DNA of 64,000 nt from JAYPCI01 sp038124645 (lineage in GTDB: Bacteria > Pseudomonadota > Alphaproteobacteria > Pelagibacterales > Pelagibacteraceae): positions 18,907 through 82,906 of the forward strand of contig JAYPCI010000002.1 in the NCBI GenBank assembly GCA_038124645.1, given 5' to 3'. The position numbers and the translations under genes are program-made. Below are positions 43,461 to 52,151 of this stretch, piece after piece (the first letter of the stretch is position 1; each line of letters opens with the position of its first letter). The notes below the pieces were generated by a model that was not told the origin of the DNA, did not search any database, and saw nothing but the letters and a program-made list of their open reading frames with translations.

Positions 43461-44429
43461 TTATTTTCTCCAACTTTTTATAAATTCTTTAAAATTAATA
43501 GCAGGATATCCCATCACTACTGAATTATCCTCAATATCTTTTATAACTCCACTTCCGCCACCTATCTTTACATTGTTCCCAATTGTAAGATGTCCTGAAA
43601 TTCCTGCTTGTCCACCTATTGAAACATTGTTGCCAACTTTCGTGCTACCAGCAAATCCGACTTGCCCGGCAATCATACAATTTTTTCCAATTTTGACATT
43701 GTGTGCAACATGAACTTGATTATCTAAATAAGTATTATCACCAATGACTGTGTGATCTAAAGATCCTCTATCAATAGTACAGTTAGCAGCTATCTCTACA
43801 TTTGATCCAATTTGTACTGATCCTATATGAGGAAATTTAAAATTTTGATTTTGAATTGGAATAAATCCAAAACCCTTTAACCCTATTTTGCATCCGCTTT
43901 GTATCACTACATTATCTCCTAAAACAGAATTCTTTAAATGAACACCTGAACCAATAATACAATTTTTTCCGATATAAACATTGCTTTCTATTATAGTATT
44001 ATTGCCCACTTGAGATTTTTTACCAATTTTTACACCCTTGCCAACTAAAACATTGTTACCAAAATTTACAGAAGGATAATTTTTATTTATTGGTTTTTTT
44101 AAGGTTTTATCTAAATAGTCTATATCTGCTTCTGGATAAAATAATTTTGCAACCTTTGCTACTTCAAACAAGACTTTATCTGTCAGAATTAGAATGCACT
44201 GGTCAGGTAAATATTGAGCAAGTTTTTTAGTAGTAATGCATGCTTTAGCTTTAGTTTTTTTTGATATTTCTAGATAATTTCTTGAGTCTAAAAATGTAAT
44301 ATCTTGATTGGTTGCTTCAAAAATGTTTTTTATATTATTAATAGAAACATCTTTTGCTACTTTAATTTTAGGAAATATTTTATGTAATTTAAAAGGACCT
44401 TTATTTTTAAAAAATAAAGTTTTGCTCAT
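43461..44429 (-). CDS. lpxD: UDP-3-O-acylglucosamine N-acyltransferase
   Basis: A 322-residue protein with an N-terminal uridine-binding domain (about 1-100, with DITFLDSRNYL) and a hexapeptide-repeat beta-helix (about 105-305). The catalytic histidine sits in NQVHVAHNVKIGKNCMI near residue 235. KGFGFIPIQNQNFKFPHIG and IGSNVEIAANCTIDRG are LpxD signatures. It adds the second 3-hydroxyacyl chain in lipid A synthesis. Confidence 0.94.
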   Translation of the reverse strand: MSKTLFFKNKGPFKLHKIFPKIKVAKDVSINNIKNIFEATNQDITFLDSRNYLEISKKTKAKACITTKKLAQYLPDQCILILTDKVLFEVAKVAKLFYPEADIDYLDKTLKKPINKNYPSVNFGNNVLVGKGVKIGKKSQVGNNTIIESNVYIGKNCIIGSGVHLKNSVLGDNVVIQSGCKIGLKGFGFIPIQNQNFKFPHIGSVQIGSNVEIAANCTIDRGSLDHTVIGDNTYLDNQVHVAHNVKIGKNCMIAGQVGFAGSTKVGNNVSIGGQAGISGHLTIGNNVKIGGGSGVIKDIEDNSVVMGYPAINFKEFIKSWRK

Positions 44430-44431
44430 TT

Positions 44432-44950
44432 CTATTTTAAATTTAATGATTTCAAATTCTTGTTTAAAACTTCTATAATTTGATCTGTAATATCCAGCTC
44501 TTTTTTGCTAACTAAAATGGAACTTTTATCTAAAATTAAATTAACATTATTTTTTTCCATATATTCTTCTAAAATTGGATTCAGAGCTGAAAGTAATTTT
44601 GTTCTAGCTTCAGCTCTTGTTTTAGCTACATTATTTAACGAAGTATTTCTATCAGATTGCAATTTGGAAACTTTGTTTCTTAAGTCATCAACTTTTTTTT
44701 GATACTCTTCTTGAGAAATCACTTTTTTTTGACTGATTAATTTTTTTTCCTCTTCCCTTAAGTTGTTTTCTATATCTGAAAATCTTTTAATGTCTTTATT
44801 TAATTTATTTTTTAAAAATTCTTGAGCCTCTTTACCTGCTTTGCTCTCATTAAGCACTTTTGTGAAGTCAATAATATGACTTTCCCCAGAATACGCAGAT
44901 AGTGTTACGAAACACCAGCTAATTAGAATCCAAACAAATATTTTTCTCAT
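44432..44950 (-). CDS. skp: OmpH/Skp-family periplasmic chaperone
   Basis: A 172-residue protein with a signal peptide (about residues 1-22, ending SAYSGES), then an OmpH domain. Residues 35-125 are highly charged and heptad-like (KAGKEAQEFLKNKLNKDIKRF...), matching the coiled-coil tentacles of Skp. The C-terminal NVNLILDKSSILVSKKELDITDQIIEVLN is the conserved beta/helix end of the family. It escorts unfolded outer-membrane proteins to BamA, encoded just upstream. Confidence 0.88.
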   Translation of the reverse strand: MRKIFVWILISWCFVTLSAYSGESHIIDFTKVLNESKAGKEAQEFLKNKLNKDIKRFSDIENNLREEEKKLISQKKVISQEEYQKKVDDLRNKVSKLQSDRNTSLNNVAKTRAEARTKLLSALNPILEEYMEKNNVNLILDKSSILVSKKELDITDQIIEVLNKNLKSLNLK

Positions 44951-44952
44951 AT

Positions 44953-47178
44953 TTAGAAAGTAGCTCCCAACCTGAAGTTAAAAGACTCTGTTTTATCAGT
45001 ATCAGCTTTGCTTAAATCTTGCGCAAATATAAAACTCATAGGACCAATAGGTGATCTAAAATCGATAGCTATACCAGTCGAAGATCTTAATTCATTACTT
45101 TCATCAATACTTGAGTCATAGTCTACGCCCCAAACATTTGCAAAATCTAAAAATAAATTTAAATCTAAATTGCTGCTTTCAGGAAAAAGATTTGGTAACG
45201 ATGTTTCAAAATTAAGTGCAGCTGCATAGTTTCCACCTATAAAATCTCCCCCATCTTTTGGACCTATTTTTCCACTTTCAAAACCTCTAATTCTTGAAGA
45301 TGGAATATCCGCTCTTTTACTTAATCTCACATCTTCTCCAATACCATTTACTGCTTGCGCGTAAAATTTAACTGCAGTGATAACATTATCCGTAAAAGAA
45401 TAATAATTATTACGGTAAATTGTATTTTTAATGTATGGAGCATCTGCATACAATGGTAGAGATTGTTCGAAACCTGCAATATAACCATCCGTTGTTGCAT
45501 AAGCTCTGTCTCTTTCATCAGATGTTAAACTATAATTAAATGTCAGATCATTAAAAGTCCCTTCTTGTTTTTTTAAATTAGAAGATGCTGATGACTCCAC
45601 GTCTAGTTTATCTGAAGTCAAATATATAGCAGGTGCAAAATATAAATTTTTATATTGTTCATACCTAGTTCCTATTCCAAGCGTCACAAGAGAATTTTTA
45701 TAACCTGAGTCTGCAGCATTATTTGTGATACTAGATATATTATAAAATCTACTATTCCCTGAAAATTTATAATTAGGATCGTTAAGCTCAATTGATCCTT
45801 TTAAAGACTTTTCTCTTAAAGATAAAAATGATGAAAGTTGCATTCCTTTACCCATCCAATTATTTTCTTTGATTGAAAAGTCAAATGCTCCACCATCGGT
45901 ACCAACTCCCGCCCCGGCGCTAATTTCTCCAGTGGCTTGTTCTTCAACATTAATGGTAATTATTTTTAAATCATCACTTGAACCGTTTTCAACAGTTTCC
46001 TCAACTTTTCCAAAAATATTTCTAGCTTTTAATCTTGAAATAGATTTAGCAAGATTTGTTTTATTAAACGGATCTCCTTCATCAATTATTAATTCTGATC
46101 TGATTACATCCTCGTTGGTTATTCTATTACCATTTATATCTATTCTCTCTACTAGTACTTTTTCTCCCTCAAAAATATTAAATGTAATCTCCACTGAATT
46201 AGTTGATAATTTTTCTGATACTGAGTGTTCAACAAACTGAAGATCGTTATCTACAATAACTTCATCAATTTCTTCTAAGATTTTACTTATCGAGAATGGT
46301 GAATAATATTTGCCAATATAATCTTGGTAAACATTTTGCATTTCGGAAAAGACATTTTTGCTTATAGACGGATCTAAATCTGTAGAAATTTTTGAAATTT
46401 TATAGCGATCTCCAGAACTGATATTATAATTTAAGATTGTATATCCCTCTTTATTAACTTCGGTGTAACTTGAAATAACTTGAGCCTCGTAGTAACCAAT
46501 AGACCTTAAATAGTTTGTTAGTAATCTTTTATCTAATTCTATATTATCTAAATTAAGATAAACATTATTAGAAATAAATTTCCAAAACTTATGTTCTTCT
46601 GAGACAATGATATCTCTTAGTTTAGTATCTCTGACTTTTTTATCCCCGATAAAATTAATTTTTGATATTTTTGTTTTATTATTCTTTGTAATTAGAAAAT
46701 ATAAATTTACTCTATCTTTATCAAAATTTTCGATTTTAGTTGAAATTTCAGCAAAATTAAATCCGAGGTTTTGGTAAAATTTTTTAATTATTACTTCATC
46801 TTCTATAACAAGATTTTCTATAAAAGAATTTTTATTTTTGGAATTAATTAATCGTAATATTTCTGTTTTAAATTTATTTGTCTCTTCACCCTCTATAATG
46901 ATCTCATTAATAACCTGATATTCTTTTAAATCAATTCGTAATATGCCATTATCTAACGATAAATTAATACTTTCAAAAAAATTTGTTGCATATAATTTTT
47001 TAAGAATCTCATCTAAATCATTTTTCGTATAATCTTTATTAATATCAATATCACCATAAACTTTAACGGTTTCAGAACTAACACGCACATTACCGTTAAT
47101 TGTAATTTCTTTAACAACTTCGGCATGTAAATTGTTTGAAAAAAATATCATTAAGAATGTAAAAACTATTCTTATCAT
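44953..47178 (-). CDS. bamA: Outer-membrane protein assembly factor BamA
   Basis: A 741-residue Omp85 protein. A signal peptide (1-19) is followed by five POTRA domains (about 20-420, for instance VVKEITINGNVRVSSETV and VERIDINGNRITNEDVIRSEL) and a 16-strand barrel ending in FNFRLGATF with terminal Phe. The barrel holds the lid-lock RGFESGKIGPKDGGDFIGGN motif near 650. It folds beta-barrel proteins into the outer membrane. The start overlaps the dxr stop by four bases. The rseP protease gene that usually lies between them is missing. Confidence 0.94.
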   Translation of the reverse strand: MIRIVFTFLMIFFSNNLHAEVVKEITINGNVRVSSETVKVYGDIDINKDYTKNDLDEILKKLYATNFFESINLSLDNGILRIDLKEYQVINEIIIEGEETNKFKTEILRLINSKNKNSFIENLVIEDEVIIKKFYQNLGFNFAEISTKIENFDKDRVNLYFLITKNNKTKISKINFIGDKKVRDTKLRDIIVSEEHKFWKFISNNVYLNLDNIELDKRLLTNYLRSIGYYEAQVISSYTEVNKEGYTILNYNISSGDRYKISKISTDLDPSISKNVFSEMQNVYQDYIGKYYSPFSISKILEEIDEVIVDNDLQFVEHSVSEKLSTNSVEITFNIFEGEKVLVERIDINGNRITNEDVIRSELIIDEGDPFNKTNLAKSISRLKARNIFGKVEETVENGSSDDLKIITINVEEQATGEISAGAGVGTDGGAFDFSIKENNWMGKGMQLSSFLSLREKSLKGSIELNDPNYKFSGNSRFYNISSITNNAADSGYKNSLVTLGIGTRYEQYKNLYFAPAIYLTSDKLDVESSASSNLKKQEGTFNDLTFNYSLTSDERDRAYATTDGYIAGFEQSLPLYADAPYIKNTIYRNNYYSFTDNVITAVKFYAQAVNGIGEDVRLSKRADIPSSRIRGFESGKIGPKDGGDFIGGNYAAALNFETSLPNLFPESSNLDLNLFLDFANVWGVDYDSSIDESNELRSSTGIAIDFRSPIGPMSFIFAQDLSKADTDKTESFNFRLGATF

Positions 47179-48508
47179 TTTAGAATCTTCTTAAATTTAC
47201 TTTTGATATAATTTCGTGTCCAATCATTTAAAAAATATATTTGATTTAGGTTATTTGCAGGATGTATAGCATATTTTTTAAATTTTTTATCTTTTATTAA
47301 GTTCAAAATGCTACTAATTATTGAGTTATATTGAATTTTTCCTCTTAAAAACATATTTACTAATTCCTCATTTGCAGAATTAATTAGAATGCCTGCAGAG
47401 GGGTATTTTTTTATAAAATTAAGAGTTTCTAAAATTTTATATTTACTAATTTTAGGTTCAAAAAATTCAAGATTTTTAATTTTTGTATTCTTTATATTTT
47501 TTGACACAACTTTATTAATTTTTATAGAAGAACCATAGATCGAATTTGCAATTGGAATTCTCATATCTGGTTCATGATATAGAAAAAAAGTTAACCCATT
47601 GTTAAATTTTACAATTGCATGGACTAATGACTCGGGATGAATTAAAATTTTTAATTTATCAAGACCTATAGAAAAAATTTTTTGCGCTTCTATAATTTCT
47701 AAAATTTTGTTCATTAAAGTAGCAGAGTCGACAGATATTTTTTTGCCCATTTTCCATCTGGGGTGTTTTATTGCATCGCTTGGTGAAATTTCTTTTAATT
47801 CATTTTTTTTATAATTTAGAAAAGGTCCACCAGAAGCAGTTAGATAGATTGTATCAATGTCTGTTTTATCTTTAAAATTATTTAAAATTGTACCAATAGA
47901 AAAGTGCTCGGAGTCTATAGAACTAACTTTGGTTCCGTATTTTTTAGAATCTTTTTTTAATAAATGCCATCCGTAAATAATTGACTCCTTATTTGCAATT
48001 AATAGTTTTTTTGATTTTTTTACTGAATTGATTGTTGGTTCTAGTCCCTCAATTCCAGGAATGGCTGAAATGGTGAAATCAACTAAAGAGATTTTTTTTA
48101 GCACGTCAAAATTATTGACGATTTTTGTTTTTTTACTTTTAATTTTTTTTTTTATTTTTTCATAAATTTTTTTATTTGAAATTACAAAATATTTTGGTTG
48201 TAACTCTTTAATTTGTGAAATTATTGATTTATAGTTTTTTGATGCTGCTAATAAAATAAANNNNNNNNNNNNNNNNNNNNNNNNNNNNNNNNNNNNNNNN
48301 NNNNNNNNNNNNNNNNNNNNNNNNNNNNNNNNNNNNNNNNNNNNNNNNNNNNNNNNNNNNCTTTAATTTGTGAAATTATTGATTTATAGTTTTTTGATGC
48401 TGCTAATAAAATAAATTCAAAATCTTTTTTATTTTTTAATATTACATTTATAGTTGACTCTCCGATTGAACCAGTGGATCCAAGAATGATAATCTTTTTT
48501 TTTGACAT
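47175..48508 (-). CDS. dxr: 1-deoxy-D-xylulose-5-phosphate reductoisomerase, split by an assembly gap
   Basis: As deposited, 100 Ns and a duplicated 55-bp segment break the frame. Merging the duplicate restores one 392-residue protein from the ATG at 48508 to the stop at 47175, the usual Dxr length. The N-terminus has the NADPH motif ILGSTGSIGEST. The C-terminal part shows ANKESIIYGWHLL, IDSEHFSIG, ASGGPF, HPRWKMGKKISVDSATLMNK and HPESLVHAIV, i.e. the metal and substrate sites. It commits DXP to the MEP pathway used by IspDF. Confidence 0.92.
48206..48415. other. False scaffold gap: 100 Ns between two identical 55-bp copies
   Basis: Bases 48261-48360 are exactly 100 Ns. Bases 48206-48260 and 48361-48415 are identical over 55 positions. 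The overlap has the same length as at the first gap, pointing to the k-mer size of the assembler. Collapsing it gives an uninterrupted dxr of normal length. Confidence 0.95.
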
Positions 48509-48513
48509 AATAT

Positions 48514-49173
48514 TTATATTATATTTAATAATTTTAATACTAATGAAAAAATGAAAACAAAAATCATACCATCAATTCGATCTAAGATACCACCATGCCC
48601 TGGTAACAATTTTCCTGTATCCTTGACGGAGAATTTTCTCTTTAGAAAAGAAAAATACAGATCACCTACTTGGCAAAAAATTGAAAATGACATTACTAAT
48701 AATAAGTTTACTAAACTTAAGTCGAATATTATTTGTGAATTTAAAAAATTTATTGATATTTGATTTACAATAGGAATTGATAGAAAACTTAAAATTAAAC
48801 TGCCAATAGAACCGGAGTAAGTTTTGTTTGGACTAATTTTAGTAAGTTTTTTTCCTTTAAAGATTTTTCCAAAAATATAACCTCCGATATCTGATAGAAA
48901 TATAGAAATTGTTATCCATAAAAAAATAATAAATTCTTGATCAGTAGTTCCCCTTACGTAATTTAAAGAAAACAAGAATAATAATATTATTAAATAATTT
49001 TTAAATTTATCTATGTGCGATTTTCCAAGTTTATTTAATTCAATGATTGAAGAAACAAAAAGTATAATTAATAAAAAATATAAAAAACTACCGCCTAAAT
49101 AGGAAAAAAATAAGAATAGAGGAGCAATGACAACTGCCGTAAGAATTCTTTGTGATAATTCATTTAGTTTCAT
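48514..49173 (-). CDS. cdsA: Phosphatidate cytidylyltransferase
   Basis: A 219-residue polytopic membrane enzyme, making CDP-diacylglycerol. It has about six hydrophobic helices. The conserved segments are LSDIGGYIFGKIFKGKKLTKISPNKTYSGSIGS near residues 93-125 and the C-terminal CDP-alcohol-type signature LLPGHGGILDRIDGMIFVF near 188-206. It is slightly shorter than many CdsA proteins, which is usual in this lineage. Confidence 0.92.
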   Translation of the reverse strand: MKLNELSQRILTAVVIAPLFLFFSYLGGSFLYFLLIILFVSSIIELNKLGKSHIDKFKNYLIILLFLFSLNYVRGTTDQEFIIFLWITISIFLSDIGGYIFGKIFKGKKLTKISPNKTYSGSIGSLILSFLSIPIVNQISINFLNSQIIFDLSLVNLLLVMSFSIFCQVGDLYFSFLKRKFSVKDTGKLLPGHGGILDRIDGMIFVFIFSLVLKLLNII

Positions 49174-49850
49174 ATTGAACCATAATTTCTTTTAATCATT
49201 TTAAATTTATTAATTATTTTATTTAAATCCTTTTCATTAAAATCAGGCCACAACTTATCTAAAAAAAATAATTCAGTATATGATAGCTGCCAAAGCATAA
49301 AATTACTAAGTCTTCGCATTCCGCCTGTTCTAATTAAGATATCTGGTTCTGGTTGACTTAAATATAAATTCTTTTCAATTTTTTTTTCTGAAATCTTAAA
49401 TTTGTTATTACTTTTAAATGATTTATTAACCGATCTAACTATTTCTTTTTTTGAACCATAATTAATACATAAATTAACAGTAATTTTTTTATTTCTTTTT
49501 GTAGATTTAATAGCGGATTTTAAAATCTTTCGAGTTTCCAATGGTAATTTTGAAATATCACCAAAAATTTGAATTCTGACGCCATTTTTAATTAGATTTA
49601 AAATTTCGTTTTCAAAATATGATTTTATTAGTGTAAATAGATATCTAATTTCTTTTATTGGTCGGCTCCAATTTTCAGTTGAAAAAACATAAAACGTTAA
49701 TATCGGTAACTTTTTTTTTAAAGAATATTTAACTATTTTTTCAATAACTTTTACACCATTTAAATGACCAAAATTCCTACCTTGTTTTTTAGACTGCCCC
49801 CATCTACCATTGCCATCCATTATAAAAGCAATGTGTTTAGGTAAACTCAT
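49170..49850 (-). CDS. uppS: Undecaprenyl diphosphate synthase
   Basis: A 226-residue cis-prenyltransferase. The N-terminal FIMDGNGRWGQSKKQGRNFGH (residues 9-29) holds the catalytic Asp and diphosphate-binding Arg. The segment TFYVFSTENWSRP near 53 and the C-terminal PDILIRTGGMRRLSNFMLWQLSYTELFF near 173-200 complete the signature. It makes the C55 lipid carrier for peptidoglycan and O-antigen assembly from MEP-derived precursors. It overlaps cdsA by four bases. Confidence 0.95.
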   Translation of the reverse strand: MSLPKHIAFIMDGNGRWGQSKKQGRNFGHLNGVKVIEKIVKYSLKKKLPILTFYVFSTENWSRPIKEIRYLFTLIKSYFENEILNLIKNGVRIQIFGDISKLPLETRKILKSAIKSTKRNKKITVNLCINYGSKKEIVRSVNKSFKSNNKFKISEKKIEKNLYLSQPEPDILIRTGGMRRLSNFMLWQLSYTELFFLDKLWPDFNEKDLNKIINKFKMIKRNYGSI

Positions 49851-49852
49851 AA

Positions 49853-50404
49853 TTATATTTGGATTATTTCTTTTTCTTTTGAAGAAAGTAAGTCATCAAT
49901 ATTTTTAATATAGTCATCAGTAGTTTTTTGAATATTTTTTTCAATAGATTTACTTTCATCCTGGCTAAGGGTTTTTTCTTTTTCAAGATTTTTTATTTCC
50001 TCATTGCAATCTCTTCTTATGTTTCTAATCGAAACTTTAGCTTTTTCTCCAATAGTTTTTAAAACTTTAATCATTTCTTTTCTTCTCTCTTCTGTGAGAT
50101 CAGGTATTCTTATTCGGATAATCTGTCCATCTATTTGCGGGTTAATACCTAAATCTGATTTTTTTAAAGCTGAATCAATTATGTTAACATTGGTAGCATC
50201 CCAAACCTGTATCGAAAGCATTCTAGGTTCCGGAGTAGTTATTGTAGCTAGTTGGTTTAAAGGCATCAACTGACCATAAACATCTGCTTTGATATTATCT
50301 AACATTGCCGAATTAGCTCTACCAGTTCTTAAAGTTCCAATCTCCTTTTTGAATGACATAATTGTTTTTTCCATTCTGTCTTTTACTTTTTTTTGATCAA
50401 ACAT
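49853..50404 (-). CDS. frr: Ribosome recycling factor
   Basis: A 183-residue RRF. Characteristic segments are the N-terminal GTLRTGRANSAMLDNI, DVYGQLMPLNQLATITTPEPRMLSIQVWD, LGINPQIDGQIIRIRIPDLTEERR and the three-helix C-terminal bundle with VSIRNIRRDCNEEIKNLEK. It splits post-termination ribosomes with EF-G. In nearly all relatives pyrH lies between tsf and frr. Here only seven bases separate tsf and frr. Confidence 0.95.
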   Translation of the reverse strand: MFDQKKVKDRMEKTIMSFKKEIGTLRTGRANSAMLDNIKADVYGQLMPLNQLATITTPEPRMLSIQVWDATNVNIIDSALKKSDLGINPQIDGQIIRIRIPDLTEERRKEMIKVLKTIGEKAKVSIRNIRRDCNEEIKNLEKEKTLSQDESKSIEKNIQKTTDDYIKNIDDLLSSKEKEIIQI

Positions 50405-50411
50405 ATTTTAG

Positions 50412-51278
50412 TTAAATTCCTTCACCGAGTTTAAATCTAGCAAATTCAATTATATTAACTGGATTAGAGGAATTAGCCTCATTTAAAAATTTTTTGACAG
50501 ATATTTTTGGATCCATGAACCAGGGTTGATTAAGCAATGTGTTGTCTGATATAAATTTATTAATTTTTCCTTTTGCTATTTTATCAGCAATCTCCGGTTT
50601 TTTTTCAGAGTTATCTAGTTCTGCTTTAATTATTTCTAATTCTTTATTAATAATATTTTTATCCAATTTTTTTTCATCAATAGCTAAAGGTCCAGAAGCA
50701 GCAATATGCATAGCCAATTTAAAACCTATATCGGTATTCTCATTAATATTGCTTACTTTAACAGCTGCAATGATTTTGCCTGCTAAGTCTTTTTCAATTG
50801 TGTTATGAATATAATAATAAATTTGTCCGTCTGATGAGTCAAAAAACTTTGCACGACGAACTATAATTTTTTCTCCAATTTTTGATATTAAATCAATTAA
50901 ACTTTCGTCTACAGTGGAAGAGTTTTTCATTTTTGCATTTTTTAAAGTGTCTAAATCACCTTTGTATTTAAAGTTTAAAACAGATAATTCTTTACAAAAA
51001 TTTATAAAATCTTTATTTTTTGCAACAAAATCGGTTTCACTATTTACTTCTAACAAAGATACACTGTTATTCTCTTTGTGCACTAAGACAAGTCCTTCGT
51101 TGGCTGTCCTTGACATTTTTTTAGATGCTTTAGCTATTCCTTTTTTTCTGAGAAACTCAACCGCTTTGTCGATATCACCTCCAGTTTCGTCTATTGCACT
51201 TTTGCAATCTGAAAAACCAACACCTGTCATTTCTCTAAGCTTTTTGATAGTTTCTAATTTTTCTTTTTGGTCGCTCAT
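50412..51278 (-). CDS. tsf: Elongation factor Ts
   Basis: A 288-residue nucleotide exchange factor for EF-Tu. The N-terminal UBA-like domain reads KLREMTGVGFSDCKSAIDET (residues 13-32). The EF-Tu contact TDFVAKNKDF occurs near 80, with HIAASGPLAI near 187. The C-terminal domain is complete. It follows rpsB after ten bases, the universal bacterial pairing. Confidence 0.95.
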   Translation of the reverse strand: MSDQKEKLETIKKLREMTGVGFSDCKSAIDETGGDIDKAVEFLRKKGIAKASKKMSRTANEGLVLVHKENNSVSLLEVNSETDFVAKNKDFINFCKELSVLNFKYKGDLDTLKNAKMKNSSTVDESLIDLISKIGEKIIVRRAKFFDSSDGQIYYYIHNTIEKDLAGKIIAAVKVSNINENTDIGFKLAMHIAASGPLAIDEKKLDKNIINKELEIIKAELDNSEKKPEIADKIAKGKINKFISDNTLLNQPWFMDPKISVKKFLNEANSSNPVNIIEFARFKLGEGI

Positions 51279-51288
51279 TATAATTTAA

Positions 51289-52026
51289 TTAAGATTGTTT
51301 AGCTTCTAATTCAGTCTTTTTCGACTTAGGATCATTACTAATAAATTTTGAAGCATCATCGATCGTATTTTTTAATAACTCACAATATAAGTTAATTGAT
51401 CTTCTGGCATCATCATTTCCTGGTACAGGAAAAGTTATATCTGTTGGGTCAGAGTTTGAGTCTAAAATAGCTACAATTGGTATATTCAATTTAATTGCTT
51501 CTTTAATTGCTAAAGATTCAATATTGGTATCTATTACAAATAGCATATTTGGAATTTTTTTCATCTCTGCAATTCCACCTAAAGATTTTTTTAATTTTTC
51601 TTTTTCTTTCTCTAATTTGATAATTTCCTTTTTTGTAAAACCTATATCCTCTTTAGATAACTCAGTTTCTAAAAATTTCATTCTCTTAATAGAATTTTGT
51701 ATAGTAGTCCAATTAGTCAGCATTCCACCCAGCCATCTAAAATTTACAAAATATTGATTGGTCTCTTCTGCTAGCTTGCTAATTTGTTCGGCAGCTTGTT
51801 TTTTTGTTGAGACTATAAGTATTTTTCCACCACTAGATATACACTTATGAATTTCTTTTAGAGCATTATTTAGATAAACAACTGTCTTGGTTAAATCTAT
51901 AATGTGTATTGAATTCTTCTCCCCAAAAATAAATTTTTTCATTTTCGGGTTCCATCTTAAAGTTTTGTGTCCAAGGTGGACGCCAGCTTCAAGTAACTGC
52001 TTAATATTTACATCAGGTAAGTTCAT
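51289..52026 (-). CDS. rpsB: 30S ribosomal protein S2
   Basis: A 245-residue S2. Diagnostic blocks are LLEAGVHLGHKTLRWNPKM (residues 11-29), IHIIDLTKTV, FVNFRWLGGMLTNWTTI near 93-109, and DTNIESLAIKEAIKLNIPIVAILDSNSDPT near 165-194, with PGNDDARRSI. The mRNA leader upstream folds into a structured element that can pair with the Shine-Dalgarno, as expected for S2 feedback control. Confidence 0.96.
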   Translation of the reverse strand: MNLPDVNIKQLLEAGVHLGHKTLRWNPKMKKFIFGEKNSIHIIDLTKTVVYLNNALKEIHKCISSGGKILIVSTKKQAAEQISKLAEETNQYFVNFRWLGGMLTNWTTIQNSIKRMKFLETELSKEDIGFTKKEIIKLEKEKEKLKKSLGGIAEMKKIPNMLFVIDTNIESLAIKEAIKLNIPIVAILDSNSDPTDITFPVPGNDDARRSINLYCELLKNTIDDASKFISNDPKSKKTELEAKQS

Positions 52027-52110
52027 TTTTTTCTCCGGTTAAACCACCATAGACTTGTTCTCTCTTAGAGACCGGAAGCCGTTTGGCTTATAGTCTATGT
52101 GCGTATTTTT
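52027..52110 (-). promoter_or_regulatory. Structured rpsB mRNA leader, candidate S2 autoregulatory element
   Basis: On the minus strand an 8-bp outer stem joins CATAGACT (complement of 52092-52099) with AGTCTATG (complement of 52048-52055). Inside it are two hairpins: AAGCC/GGCTT (complement of 76-80 and 85-89 of the 52,0xx series) and a 4-bp TCTC/GAGA hairpin at 52061-52071. CCGGT (complement of 52071-52075) can also pair with ACCGG (complement of 52035-52039) in the ACCGGAG Shine-Dalgarno. The remaining 41 bases up to the dnaE stop are AT-rich; they may hold the rpsB promoter, but none is clear. Confidence 0.7.
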
Positions 52111-52151
52111 TTTTGAAATATTTATAATATTAGATCTTTAAAATCAATATT

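Noticed and set aside
45869..46240. A 123-codon plus-strand open frame opposite bamA.
   Set aside because: It is antisense to conserved POTRA/barrel coding sequence; its composition reflects the complementary frame.
52100..52151. Candidate rpsB promoter (TTGATT and TATAAA on the minus strand).
   Set aside because: Spacing is about 15 bases and such matches are common by chance in this AT-rich sequence.
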